64,000 bases of DNA, taken from the NCBI GenBank assembly GCA_964493425.1, contig CAZBMW010000007.1, forward strand, positions 1 through 64,000, read 5' to 3'. The position numbers and the translations under genes were made by a program. Each line of letters starts with the position of its first letter. Within the stretch, counting starts at the first letter, position 1. This DNA comes from CAYLMG01 sp964493425 (GTDB taxonomy: Bacteria; Planctomycetota; Phycisphaerae; Sedimentisphaerales; Anaerobacaceae). The notes under the pieces are model-generated. The model did no database searches and was not told where the DNA came from. It saw only the letters and a program-made list of their open reading frames with translations. Positions 32,607 to 41,552 of the stretch are shown in pieces.

Positions 32607-33569
32607 CTACAAAACGTCAGTAAACAAACTACTTATAGATTCATTTCTGTGTATTCTTTTAATAGCTTCACCCAACATAGCAGAAACCGATAGTACTTTG
32701 ATATTTTTTGATTTTGCTGCCTGTTCTCTTAAGGGGATAGTATCCGTTACGACGATTTCATCTATTGGTACGCTCCGGAGGCGTTCGAGTGCCTGGTCGG
32801 CGAAGACTCCATGGGTTGCGCCGACGAAGATTTTCTGAGCACCCCTTTGCTTAACAAGTTCTGCGGCGCTGGCGACTGTACCGGCAGTTGCAATTATGTC
32901 ATCGCACATAAGGATATTTCTATTGTTGACATCGCCGATAATTTCCTGAGCGACGACTTCGCTGCCGCTGATTCTTCTTTTGTGGATGATGGCGAGCTCA
33001 CCGCCGAGATGCGAAACATACCTAGAAGCGGTTTTGATATTTCCGACATCAGGTGAGACAACGGTGAGGTTGTCAATTTTCTTATCGCGGAAATACCTGC
33101 CGAGTACAAGCTCACCCATAAGGTGGTCAAGCGGGATATCGAAGAAACCCTGCAGCTGATGCGCGTGCAGGTCGATTGCAAGGACGCGGTCAGCACCGGC
33201 TGTAGTGATAAGGTTTGCGACGAGCTTTGCGGTGATTGGGACGCGTCCTTCGTCTTTTCTGTCCTGGCGAGCGTAGCCAAAATAAGGTATGACAGCAGTT
33301 ACACGCCTGGCACTGGCTCTTTTGAGACAATCGAGATAAATGAGCAGCTCGACAAGATAGGTATCAACAGGCGCGCAGGTCGATTGAATGACATAACAGT
33401 CTCTTCCCCTGACATCGTCCTCGACCCTGATGATTTTTTCACCGTCTGGGAAGCTGTCTATTTCAGCACCGCCGAGGGGGATATCGAGGTATTTGCAGAC
33501 TTTGGAGGCGAGCTGTACGTTACTGCTGCCTGAAAATACTTTTAGATTTTCATTCAGAAACATTTTCAT
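32607..33569 (-). CDS. prs: Ribose-phosphate pyrophosphokinase
   Basis: A 320-residue enzyme making PRPP from ribose 5-phosphate and ATP for nucleotide, His and Trp synthesis. It shows FPDGEKIIRVEDDVRGRDCY, the ATP/metal segment VLAIDLHAHQLQGFFDIP, and the PRPP loop CDDIIATAGTVASA. Length is normal. It starts at 33569 or 6 bp later, with AAGGAT upstream. It sits between the GlmU-like gene and rplY, the common glmU-prs-rplY-pth order. Confidence 0.95.
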   Translation of the reverse strand: MKMFLNENLKVFSGSSNVQLASKVCKYLDIPLGGAEIDSFPDGEKIIRVEDDVRGRDCYVIQSTCAPVDTYLVELLIYLDCLKRASARRVTAVIPYFGYARQDRKDEGRVPITAKLVANLITTAGADRVLAIDLHAHQLQGFFDIPLDHLMGELVLGRYFRDKKIDNLTVVSPDVGNIKTASRYVSHLGGELAIIHKRRISGSEVVAQEIIGDVNNRNILMCDDIIATAGTVASAAELVKQRGAQKIFVGATHGVFADQALERLRSVPIDEIVVTDTIPLREQAAKSKNIKVLSVSAMLGEAIKRIHRNESISSLFTDVL

Positions 33570-33603
33570 CTATCCTTAAAATAACGGTTATCAAACCAAT
33601 CCT

Positions 33604-34371
33604 TTAGTCAGCGTCCCGGTTTTCAATTCTTTTACACATAATTTCATTCATTTTGTCAAGCTGCTCTTTGGTGTTGACGCTCATTGCTTCCTCGGGTCGA
33701 ACGGCGGTGACGACGGCGACTTTTTTACCAGCGTTGAGCATAATCTCGAAGACGCCGGTCAAGTAGTATTCACCCTGGACATTATCGTTGCTGATTTTCT
33801 GTAGGGAATCGAAAAGGGCTCTATTATCAAATAAATAATAACTCGGATTTATTTCTTTTATTTCGAGCTGGTCTTCGGTGCATTCTTTGTGTTCGACGAT
33901 TTTTTCGAGGTCTCCGGATTTGTCTCTCACGATTCGGCCGTAACCGGCGGGGTCTTCAAGAATAGCTGTTGCGAGTGTCGCAGCTGTCTGGCCGTTGTGC
34001 TTTTCGGTAAGCTCATCGAGGATTTGCGGCCGAATGAGAGGGCCGTCGCCGCATAAAACGAAGGTCAGGCCGTCGAAATCCTTAAGGTGCTCTTTGCAGC
34101 AGAGGACGGCGTGGCCGGTACCTTTCTGCTCAGATTGCAAAACCCAGGTAATGTCGTGCTGATTAGCGAATTGTTTTTTTACAAGTTCCGCGCCGAAGCC
34201 AACAACGACGTAGATTTTTTCTATACCGACAGCTCTGCAGGCATCGAGGACGTAAGAGAGCATAGGCTTACCACAGACCTCGAAGAGCACCTTTGGTGTG
34301 TCTGTTTTCATTCTGCTGCTGATTCCGGCAGCGAGTATTATAGCAATGGTATTTTCCAGTTTTATTTCCAC
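33604..34371 (-). CDS. UDP-N-acetylglucosamine pyrophosphorylase-like protein (GlmU N-terminal half only)
   Basis: A 255-residue protein. IAIILAAGISSRMKTDTPKVLFEV is the GlmU nucleotide-binding signature (seen as IILAAGISSRMKTD, then PKVLFEVCGKPM). FVLCGDGPLI holds the metal aspartate. The classical GlmU has about 450 residues with a left-handed beta-helix acetyltransferase, which is missing here, so glucosamine-1-phosphate acetylation must come from elsewhere. The gene order glmU-prs-rplY-pth supports the assignment. Confidence 0.83.
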   Translation of the reverse strand: MEIKLENTIAIILAAGISSRMKTDTPKVLFEVCGKPMLSYVLDACRAVGIEKIYVVVGFGAELVKKQFANQHDITWVLQSEQKGTGHAVLCCKEHLKDFDGLTFVLCGDGPLIRPQILDELTEKHNGQTAATLATAILEDPAGYGRIVRDKSGDLEKIVEHKECTEDQLEIKEINPSYYLFDNRALFDSLQKISNDNVQGEYYLTGVFEIMLNAGKKVAVVTAVRPEEAMSVNTKEQLDKMNEIMCKRIENRDAD

Positions 34372-34410
34372 AGTTTTTACTTTTTATATTTAATTTTTTA
34401 TTTTACAAAT

Positions 34411-34482
34411 CTACCCGGCCAGGACTCGAACCTGGAATGGAGGCACCAAAAGCCCCTGTGTTACCAATTACACCACCGGGTA
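34411..34482 (-). tRNA. tRNA-Gln (anticodon UUG)
   Basis: Read on the minus strand, a 7-bp acceptor stem (TACCCGG/CCGGGTA) has discriminator G. The D-arm is GTG-TAATTGGTAA-CAC, the anticodon loop is TTTTGGT with UUG (34447-34449), and the T-loop is TTCGAGT. It reads CAA. It is 39 bp upstream of the GlmU-like gene and probably lies in the same transcript. Confidence 0.93.
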
Positions 34483-34550
34483 ACTTATTAGTCCTTAGTT
34501 GTGAGTTCTCAGCTTTTAGTTAAAAAATTCAAATGTTTAATCTTGCTTGT

Positions 34551-34654
34551 CACGGGGGCCTGATATGGCCGGTCTGACTGCTGTCGGAGGCTTGAGCCGG
34601 CCAAGCCGTGAACTGCCGGCCCCTGTGCTCTAATTGAGCCTAAGCGGCCCCGTG
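34551..34654 (-). ncRNA. Unidentified structured RNA candidate, about 104 nt
   Basis: The ends are complementary (CACGGGGGCC at 34551-34560 with GGCCCCGTG at 34646-34654). Inside are further GC-rich helices, for example GGCTTG-GCCGGCT-CAAGCC on the minus strand and GGCCGG/CCGGCC. The minus strand has a promoter about 18-25 bp upstream, and tRNA-Gln follows, so the minus strand is the likely sense. Length and rod shape recall small SRP RNA, but the conserved SRP loop words are missing. It is not a tRNA, because no T-loop or anticodon loop can be formed. Confidence 0.45.
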
Positions 34655-34678
34655 CGACAGAGCAATAAATACGGCGGA

Positions 34679-34707
34679 ATAATAACACATTGGTATAAAT
34701 AAAGCAA
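34679..34707 (-). promoter_or_regulatory. Promoter for the structured RNA and tRNA-Gln operon
   Basis: On the minus strand TTGCTT (34702-34707) is followed by a 17-bp spacer and TATTAT (34679-34684). The start would be near 34672. Confidence 0.55.
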
Positions 34708-34868
34708 CCATTATTGAATAATTTTTGTGATAGATATTTAGCCAATAAAAAACGGAAATTTTCTTGGTAAGTTAGCTAAAACGGTAAAAAGATATGAAAA
34801 AGGATTGCTTTTATAGCGGTTTTGTGGTATATTTCTTATATTAAATAATCTCTGTGAGGAGGCCGTCA

Positions 34869-35345
34869 ATGAAAAGGTCAGCTCTTTTATTTATAATTTT
34901 TTCAGCGGTTTCGGTCTGCTCCGGTGCTGTTATCACCGTTGATGATGACGGTCCGGCTGATTTTAACAATATCCAGGATGCGATTAACGATGCCAACTAT
35001 GGAGACACGATTTATGTGGCAGAGGGGACTTACGTTGAAAACATTACCCTGAAAAACGGCGTTGCACTTATCGGACAGGACCCAAATAATACAATAATTG
35101 ACGGCAACGATAACGGCTCAGTTGTAATTAGCGAAGATTACGACCCAAATACAATTCTCGAGGGCTTTACAATTACAAAAGGAAATTCTATAAACGGCGG
35201 CGGGATGTACAATAATAGAGGAAATTTGACTATTACCACCTGCACATTCAATAACAATAAGGCGGAATGGTTTGGTGGCGGGATGTCCAATTTCGAGAGG
35301 AGCAGCCCAACAGTGACCAATTACACATTAACCGGGAAGCAATAA
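34869..35345 (+). CDS. Secreted right-handed beta-helix protein, shortened
   Basis: 158 residues from the ATG at 34869 (GAGGAGG upstream). A signal peptide (ALLFIIFSAVSVCSGA) leads into VITVDDDGPADFNNIQDAIN, the start of the planctomycete pectate-lyase-like beta-helix proteins. Repeats such as NGGGMYNNRGNLTITTCTF follow. Relatives usually have several hundred residues and a C-terminal anchoring or dockerin-like tail. This one stops after SSPTVTNYTLTGKQ. It is probably a truncated gene; the downstream gene's tail might have come from the same event. Confidence 0.7.
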   Translation: MKRSALLFIIFSAVSVCSGAVITVDDDGPADFNNIQDAINDANYGDTIYVAEGTYVENITLKNGVALIGQDPNNTIIDGNDNGSVVISEDYDPNTILEGFTITKGNSINGGGMYNNRGNLTITTCTFNNNKAEWFGGGMSNFERSSPTVTNYTLTGKQ

Positions 35346-35361
35346 AAAGTAAGGTGCGGAA

Positions 35362-36915
35362 GTGAAGGCTAAAACAGGCATTCTGGTCTTAATTGTTATC
35401 TTGAATTTTATTAGCTTTTCCAGCCTACAGGCCTGCACTATAGGAATCGCAAATAAATGTGTTACTAAAGATAAACGACCGCTTTTTTGGAAGGTAGGTG
35501 ATACAAGCGATACAACACAGCAGATTATTTATGTTTCTGGTTTCCCATATGATTACATCGGTGTCCGCAGCGAAGGACGACCGATTTTTACAGGCTTAAA
35601 TCAAGCAGGGATTGCCTCAGGTAATTCTCTTGTACCGACTCCGGGCGGTACAGCCGTAAACTCAGCACCCCAAAGACATATTTTAGAGAATTTTGATTCT
35701 CTTGGGCAAATCAGAAATTACATACAAGAACAAGTAGATCTGAACGATTGTAATGCTTCGGGCTGCTTTCCTTTCATTGACGCAAATGAGAATGCTCTTA
35801 TATTTGAGATCAATAGGTCTAACTGGTGGCTCGAGTATGACAGTGTAGATCCTGACCGTCAACTGCAAAATCTTTTTGGCTTTGTGGTACGTGCAAATGA
35901 ATTCCATCAGCATTCAGATGGTACTGATGATACAAACATAACAGGAGGCAGATATGAAAGTGGAACATATAACGTTTCAGGACTGGTAGATATAAATGAG
36001 CTTAGTGCAATGACTCTCATTCAAGGCAATAACGGTTCCAGTGATTTCGAGTTTGCGCGATATGGTCCGGGACGCCCATTAGCTACAATTGCCAGAAGCA
36101 CAAACGTGCAGGTCACTGTAGTACATGGAGTGGCAAAAGATGAGGATCCAGCTTTGACAACAATGTGGGTAATCCTAGGACAGGCCAACTATGGCATCGC
36201 TGTTCCATTATGGGTAAAAGTTTGCGATATCCCACCTTGCCTCCATGATGGTGATATGTATGCCAGGGCAAGATCGCTCTATAATAAGTCAAACGAGTCA
36301 ATAACCCAGGCAAGCACTTTCCCGATGGAAGCTCATCTCTTCGAGGTAGTTAACAATACTTTTTTGCAGCACTGGCGTACTTACGGCGTTCCCTCAAGAG
36401 CTGAGATGACGCGCATTGAGCAACGAACGGCATCGGATGCATACAGTTTACTTGACTGCCTTGATAACTATCAAAACGACAACAAAGCACCAGATGTGAG
36501 CTTTAATGCCCTCCCAGATGGGCTTACACTGAGCTTTGAGGTAATTGCAGATGATTCAGATGGAACGATTGAAAGTATAGAGTGGGATTTTGGTGATGAC
36601 CAGATATCAACTCAAGTTAGTCCTTCCCACACCTACACCGAGCCGAGGACATACCTTATCTCCTGCACAGTTACAGATGATGACGGTGTCAGTATCACAG
36701 ATTGGAGGTATTATGCTGTTCCCGTCAACTGCGATGTTGCTGGTGATCAGATGGTAGATTTCACTGACTTGGCCCAACTCTCGGCCTACTGGCTGGAAAC
36801 CAACTGCGGCGAACCGGACTGGTGCGAAGGGGCTGACTTCGACAGGAACTCAACAGTCAACCTTGCTGATTTTACCATATTCGCCGAGCACTGGCTTGAA
36901 GAAGCAAGGCCATAA
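35362..36915 (+). CDS. Secreted Ntn-hydrolase-like amidase with PKD domain and dockerin-like tail
   Basis: A 517-residue protein with a GTG start. The signal peptide ends at LQA, leaving Cys25 (CTIGIANKC) as N-terminal residue, the expected nucleophile of choloylglycine/penicillin-V-acylase-like or C45 Ntn hydrolases. FWKVGD and the asparagine-rich GLNQAGIASGNSLV segment fit that fold. Residues about 375-450 are a PKD domain (WDFGDDQISTQVSPSHTYTEP). The end (DFTDLAQLSAYWLETNC, then DFDRNSTVNLADFTIFAEHW) is the EF-hand dockerin-like pair typical of Phycisphaerae. It probably cleaves amide bonds outside the cell. Confidence 0.75.
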   Translation: MKAKTGILVLIVILNFISFSSLQACTIGIANKCVTKDKRPLFWKVGDTSDTTQQIIYVSGFPYDYIGVRSEGRPIFTGLNQAGIASGNSLVPTPGGTAVNSAPQRHILENFDSLGQIRNYIQEQVDLNDCNASGCFPFIDANENALIFEINRSNWWLEYDSVDPDRQLQNLFGFVVRANEFHQHSDGTDDTNITGGRYESGTYNVSGLVDINELSAMTLIQGNNGSSDFEFARYGPGRPLATIARSTNVQVTVVHGVAKDEDPALTTMWVILGQANYGIAVPLWVKVCDIPPCLHDGDMYARARSLYNKSNESITQASTFPMEAHLFEVVNNTFLQHWRTYGVPSRAEMTRIEQRTASDAYSLLDCLDNYQNDNKAPDVSFNALPDGLTLSFEVIADDSDGTIESIEWDFGDDQISTQVSPSHTYTEPRTYLISCTVTDDDGVSITDWRYYAVPVNCDVAGDQMVDFTDLAQLSAYWLETNCGEPDWCEGADFDRNSTVNLADFTIFAEHWLEEARP

Positions 36916-36933
36916 TTAGAATATGCAGAAAAA

Positions 36934-37518
36934 TCAGGCGGTGGGCAGGAGAGAGTTAAGAAAGCCGAAAACGGGGGTTATAACCTTATCAATAAGACCC
37001 GTATACAAAGCGATGAGCAGAAAAATAATCCAGAACCTCGACCAGTTCTTCGAGACGGTAGGTTTCAGGCCTGGAATAATACAGGGCCAGATCTTGCTGC
37101 CGTCAAGAGGAGGGACGGGCAGCAGGTTTATCACTGCGAGAACAGCATTGATGTAAAAGACGCTCAGACAAATCCACATAATCAGCCAATGAGGATTCAG
37201 GTATAAAATTACCAATGCGATAGCGGAGAGGATAAGGTTCGAGACGGGGCCTGCGATTGAAGATAGAAAATAATAAAGTTTGGGCTTTTTGAAATTATAG
37301 AGGTTAACGGTAACGGGTTTTCCCCAGCCGAAGCCGAGAACAAATAAAGCAAGTGTGCCCAAAAGCGATAGGTGTCTGAAAGGATTGAGGCTGATTCTGC
37401 CCATTTTTTCGGCTGTTCTGTCGCCGAGCCATTTTGCGCTTAGTGCATGGGCAGTTTCGTGGATAGTCAGGCCGATTACCAGGCCGGGAAACAATAATAG
37501 TGCGGTCTGCCAAGTCAT
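36934..37518 (-). CDS. Site-2 protease-like M50 metallopeptidase
   Basis: 194 residues from the ATG at 37518 (GAGAAAGG upstream). Four or more membrane helices are present. Zinc motif HETAH lies in GLTIHETAHALSAKWLGD near residue 20. The second-site motif NLLPVPPLDGSK is near residue 137. This is the short membrane-bound M50 group (RseP/SpoIVFB-like without PDZ). It cuts transmembrane substrates such as anti-sigma factors; the substrate here is unknown. Its start overlaps the stop of the upstream gene by 4 bp (ATGA), so the two are coupled. Confidence 0.85.
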   Translation of the reverse strand: MTWQTALLLFPGLVIGLTIHETAHALSAKWLGDRTAEKMGRISLNPFRHLSLLGTLALFVLGFGWGKPVTVNLYNFKKPKLYYFLSSIAGPVSNLILSAIALVILYLNPHWLIMWICLSVFYINAVLAVINLLPVPPLDGSKIWPCIIPGLKPTVSKNWSRFWIIFLLIALYTGLIDKVITPVFGFLNSLLPTA

Positions 37519-38333
37519 TGTTTCTGCCTTTCTCTGCAATAGTCTTGAAACTGCTGCGAACGATACAAGTTTCCAATGGGCGAGTTAGAGGCTGCTATTT
37601 TATAATCGAGCTCCCCAGCCTGGTAAAGCCAATCCATCGCCGCTTCATTGTCACCGATACACAAACAGGCCTGTGCGATGAGAGGATTCAGCAATTTAGC
37701 GGGCCTTTTCTGACGGGCTTTGAGCAAATGCGTCTCGGCAAGTTCTGCTCGATTATTAACCAGACAGAGCGCCCACTTGATGACTCTCGCGCAGGGGTCC
37801 TCAGAAACGCCTAATATCCTGTCGGCTACCCTTTCGGCATCGGCGTTTCTGTTCTCCTCAAGCAGCGTAAAGGCTTTGTTAATCAGGGCAAGGTGCGTAA
37901 CAGTCATTGGCAAATCGTTTCTTGAGAGGACCTGCTCAGTGACTTTGCGTTTGTCATATTCAGGATGGTAATCGCTTAAAAGGAGCTTGACAAACAGCAG
38001 GTTCTCAGGATTTTTGTAATTTCCGTCTTCGGCCAGTTTAATCCAGTTATGAGCAGCATCGAAATTTCCATCAACGAGCTCGACGCAGGCAATCATAGCG
38101 ACAGGTTCACAGGCCTTAGTTTTTTCAACGACTTGAGCAGCGGTGTCAGCGGCGGCGACGCGTCCTTTTCTCTGAGATACTGTAGCTAAAAAACGGGCGG
38201 CATCTTCCGGGCTGCAGCTAAGTCTCCAGCAGCACGACCACAACTGCGTCGTATCAAAGACTCGCAGCAAATCAAGCAGCCCGGCAAGGGCTCGCACAGG
38301 TACGGCTGCAAGTTTTTTAAGAAAAGAAATCAC
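37515..38333 (-). CDS. TPR-like helical protein of unknown function
   Basis: A 272-residue protein. The first about 30 residues are hydrophobic-basic (FLKKLAAVPVRALAGLLDLL). The rest is helical, with repeats such as AFTLLEENRNADAERVADRI and ELAETHLLKARQKRPAKLLNPLIAQACL that look like tetratricopeptide repeats. No enzyme motif is present. It is translationally coupled to the M50 protease gene, suggesting a joint role. Confidence 0.6.
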   Translation of the reverse strand: MISFLKKLAAVPVRALAGLLDLLRVFDTTQLWSCCWRLSCSPEDAARFLATVSQRKGRVAAADTAAQVVEKTKACEPVAMIACVELVDGNFDAAHNWIKLAEDGNYKNPENLLFVKLLLSDYHPEYDKRKVTEQVLSRNDLPMTVTHLALINKAFTLLEENRNADAERVADRILGVSEDPCARVIKWALCLVNNRAELAETHLLKARQKRPAKLLNPLIAQACLCIGDNEAAMDWLYQAGELDYKIAASNSPIGNLYRSQQFQDYCRERQKQ

Positions 38334-38461
38334 AAAGAATATATTATCTTCGGCATCGCGATTTGTCGAGGGAAGTTTAATATAAACATAACAGGGCCAG
38401 TATTTTTGCCGTCAATAAACAGGTTTAATAAATAGAAGCTGGTAAACCGGCCCAGCGAGCA

Positions 38462-40903
38462 TTAAAAGTCATCGTCATCTTCATCAAGTGCGGCGTGGGC
38501 GCGCTGGCCTTCCTTGATATAGTTAGCAGGCTTGTGATATTCTTCGATGTCGTGGCCCTGCTGGTCTGCTTGTTCGTTCTGCTGCATTTGCTCGTATTCT
38601 TCGAGAGTCATTATGACCTCTCTTGCCTGGCTTCCCTTGTATTCGCCGAGTACGCCCATCGAGGCCATCATTTCTATAATGCGCGAAGCCCTTGCATAAC
38701 CGATGCCGAGCCTTCGCTGCAGCAGCGAGACACTGCCGCGACGAGTCTCGAGAACGATTCGGACAGCGTCATCAAATAGCTCATCCTTTTCCGTCAGCTC
38801 TGTGTCTATTCGACTGAGCTGAGTAAGCTCGGGATGGAAGTGCGGCTCGGCGATTTCCCTGATGTATTTTGCGATGCGTTTGACCTCGGCTTCATCTACG
38901 AAGGTTCCCTGCGCGCGTATAAGGTCACTTGTTCCTGGTTTGAGAAAGAGCATATCGCCCTGTCCGAGCAGGGCTTCTGCGCCGTTCTGGTCGAGTATGA
39001 TGCGGCTGTCCATCTTTGCAGCGACGCGGAAGCCGATTCTGGTAGGCATATTGGATTTTATCAGGCCTGTAACGACAGTTGCCTGCGGACGCTGCGTTGC
39101 AAGGACGATATGGATTCCGACGGCCCGGCTTTTCTGCGCGAGCCGGACGATGTATGCCTCGATTTCTTTGGGGCTTGTCATCATCAAATCGGCAAGCTCG
39201 TCGATTACGATAATTATATACTGCAGCCTCTTTGGAATTTTTGCCTCTTCGTCGGGAGTAGACGGCTCGAATCTTTCTATAATCTGCTGCGGGGTCAACT
39301 GGTTAAACTCGGTTATATTTTTGACGCGGGCTTCGGCGAGAATCGAGTATCGCTCATCCATTTTGACGGTGGCCCATTCGAGGATTTTAACGGCCCGGCT
39401 TGTCTCGGTGACAATGGGACACATCAGATGCGGTACAGCATTGAAGGCCGTCATCTCGACCATTTTCGGGTCGATGAGGATAAGCTTTACCTCGTCCGGC
39501 CTTTTTGTCAGGAGTATTCCAGTTATTATGGCGTTGATGCAGACGCTTTTGCCGGAGCCGGTAGTTCCTGCGATAAGCAGATGCGGCATCGAGGTCAGGT
39601 CTGATACAAGGGCATCACCGGCGGAGTCTTTTCCAAGGAACAGAGGGATCTGCATATTCTGCGGTTTAGTGCCGGCCAGCTCAAGCATATCCTTCATTCT
39701 GACTCTTTCTTTTACGCTGTTTGGCACTTCTATACCGATGGTGTGCTTGCCGGGCAGAGGAGCGACGACGCGGACGGCACCTACGCCCAAGGCCCTGGCC
39801 ATATCGTTTGCGAGTGAGCTTATCTGACTAACCTTCACGCCGGCAGCCAGTTCAAGCTCGAACATTGTAACGACCGGGCCGGTATCGGCTGTTACGACGC
39901 GGGCGTTGATGTTGAAGTCGGCGAGGAGTCTTTCGAGAGCAGCAGCCTTCGATTTAACAACTTTTCCCTGCAGCTCTGAAAAGGTAGCCTCGGCGCCGGC
40001 GAGCAGTTCCGGAGGTGGAAGAGTATAATCCTCATAGTCTGAGGGGATGACAGCTTTTGGGCGCTGCAGAGTCGGCCTGGATGTTTTTGGCGAAGAAGCT
40101 TTTATTTTTTCGGCGGCTGGTGCTGTGACCTTAAATTGCTGAGGAAAAGCTGCTGCCGGCTGTGCAGGATATGAACGAGCAGTTTGCTGTAAAATGAGTT
40201 TCTGTCTTGCCTGCTCGAAATTCTGTTTGACGCTTAGTTTTCTTCGTAAGCGAGGAAACGATGCAAAAATTCTTTTTACCGCAGAGAAGACAGGTGTTAC
40301 AACAGCAGATGCCTTTGCAATTGTACAACCGAGCCGTCTAAGAACAATCAGGACGAGGCTGTCAGCCACAAGCACGACACCGACAATCCAGACGGCAGAA
40401 ATGAGTATCGCAGTTCCGAGCAGGGCGAATTTACTTTTAAGAAATGTCACTGTTGCGACACCAAGCAGACCGCCTGAACCGGTTGGAAAGGAATATAAGT
40501 TATCGTTCGGCCACAGGCAAAAATAGCTGCTCGAAACTGCAACTATGAGCAGTGACATACCGATTATTCTCAGGATGAACTGGCTGATATGTTTTGAGGC
40601 GAGGCTCGCTGTAAGAAAGCCAATGCCGCATAGCAACAAGACGAAACAGCCGGGGCCAATATAATATAACAGGTAGTATGCGCAAAACGCGCCGATGGAG
40701 CCGCACCAGTTTGCAGGCGGTGAGTTGTAAGGGTAAGCGAATTTACTCGGCCAATCGGCTATATCAAAGCTCAGGCAGCTACAGAATAAAACGGCTAAGG
40801 CAGCTATAGCAAGGCACTTTGCTGCGGATGATAATCTCCGAGACTTTTGTTTTTGTTCTCTTCTTTTCACGCTATAGTCCCATAAAAACCATTTAAAAGA
40901 CAA
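38462..40903 (-). CDS. ftsK: DNA translocase FtsK/SpoIIIE
   Basis: An 813-residue protein. Four membrane helices span about residues 25-210. A linker spans 215-300. The RecA-like motor has Walker A LLIAGTTGSGKSVCINAI (near residue 445) and Walker B IIVIDELADLMM. The C-terminal winged-helix gamma domain (about 720-785, SLLQRRLGIGYARASRIIEMM) binds the polar guide sequences. It pumps chromosome termini into daughter cells and activates XerCD recombination. Length is normal. Confidence 0.95.
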   Translation of the reverse strand: MSFKWFLWDYSVKRREQKQKSRRLSSAAKCLAIAALAVLFCSCLSFDIADWPSKFAYPYNSPPANWCGSIGAFCAYYLLYYIGPGCFVLLLCGIGFLTASLASKHISQFILRIIGMSLLIVAVSSSYFCLWPNDNLYSFPTGSGGLLGVATVTFLKSKFALLGTAILISAVWIVGVVLVADSLVLIVLRRLGCTIAKASAVVTPVFSAVKRIFASFPRLRRKLSVKQNFEQARQKLILQQTARSYPAQPAAAFPQQFKVTAPAAEKIKASSPKTSRPTLQRPKAVIPSDYEDYTLPPPELLAGAEATFSELQGKVVKSKAAALERLLADFNINARVVTADTGPVVTMFELELAAGVKVSQISSLANDMARALGVGAVRVVAPLPGKHTIGIEVPNSVKERVRMKDMLELAGTKPQNMQIPLFLGKDSAGDALVSDLTSMPHLLIAGTTGSGKSVCINAIITGILLTKRPDEVKLILIDPKMVEMTAFNAVPHLMCPIVTETSRAVKILEWATVKMDERYSILAEARVKNITEFNQLTPQQIIERFEPSTPDEEAKIPKRLQYIIIVIDELADLMMTSPKEIEAYIVRLAQKSRAVGIHIVLATQRPQATVVTGLIKSNMPTRIGFRVAAKMDSRIILDQNGAEALLGQGDMLFLKPGTSDLIRAQGTFVDEAEVKRIAKYIREIAEPHFHPELTQLSRIDTELTEKDELFDDAVRIVLETRRGSVSLLQRRLGIGYARASRIIEMMASMGVLGEYKGSQAREVIMTLEEYEQMQQNEQADQQGHDIEEYHKPANYIKEGQRAHAALDEDDDDF

Positions 40904-41087
40904 AAAACCTAAGCGCAGAGCAATCGTCTGCGCTTTAATGAGCGACTCACAGCCGGCTGAGCCAGCTTTATCTATATCGGCAGATATTGATTTATTTCTA
41001 CAAAATTGGCTTTTTAAGCATTTTTTGAGGATTCAAGGGTTTTTAACGGACGGCGAGGAAAAAATTAAAGATTTTCAAAAAAATGGC

Positions 41088-41134
41088 TTGACAAGAGCGT
41101 TCCTTATGATATACTTGTATTAGTTACTATAGTA
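41088..41134 (+). promoter_or_regulatory. Promoter and operator of the GntR-ABC operon
   Basis: TTGACA (41088-41093), a 16-bp spacer and TATACT (41110-41115). The palindrome TACTATAGTA (41125-41134) lies at the start site, where a bound GntR protein would block transcription. Confidence 0.7.
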
Positions 41135-41153
41135 CAAATATAAGGAAATAAAG

Positions 41154-41549
41154 ATGCAGTTACAGATTGATTTCTCATCAGGCAGGCCGATATACCAGCA
41201 GATAATCGACCAAGTCAAGCGTGACATAGCACTGGGCAGACTAAAAGAGGGAGAGAAGCTTGCGACGGTACGAGAGCTCGCGGTACAGCTTGCGACGAAT
41301 CCGAACACTATCGGCAAAGCCTACAGACAGCTCGAGCAGGATAATATCATTGTTACCCGGCCCGGGGCGGGCGCTTTTGTAGCAGCCATTGATACAAATT
41401 TAAATATGTCCGTCAGAAAAAGATTAATCTGTGACGAGCTTGAGCGGGTGATAGTAGAGTCAATTCATATGAAGATTGATAAAGAGACATTGACACGATG
41501 GTTCAACGAAAGAATAGGCAAGTTTAAATTTTCCTTTGGGAAAGGATAA
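41154..41549 (+). CDS. GntR-family regulator (YtrA-type)
   Basis: A 131-residue protein. The N-terminal winged helix (FSSGRPIYQQIIDQVKRDIALG, then LATNPNTIGKAYRQLEQDNII) is GntR. The short C-terminal part without ligand domain is that of the YtrA subfamily, which represses linked ABC transporter genes. It is the first gene of a four-gene operon, 3 bp before the ATPase gene. Autoregulation via the palindrome at the start site is likely. Confidence 0.88.
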   Translation: MQLQIDFSSGRPIYQQIIDQVKRDIALGRLKEGEKLATVRELAVQLATNPNTIGKAYRQLEQDNIIVTRPGAGAFVAAIDTNLNMSVRKRLICDELERVIVESIHMKIDKETLTRWFNERIGKFKFSFGKG

Positions 41550-41552
41550 GTT

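Noticed and set aside
34551..34654. A tRNA or small SRP RNA
   Set aside because: No T-loop TTCRA at the right place and no anticodon arm can be formed. The SRP words GGTCAGG and GGAAGGAAGCAG are missing on both strands.
34509..34745. A 78-codon minus-strand frame over the structured RNA
   Set aside because: The frame follows the GC-rich self-pairing RNA region and its promoter. The translation looks like read-through of an RNA gene.
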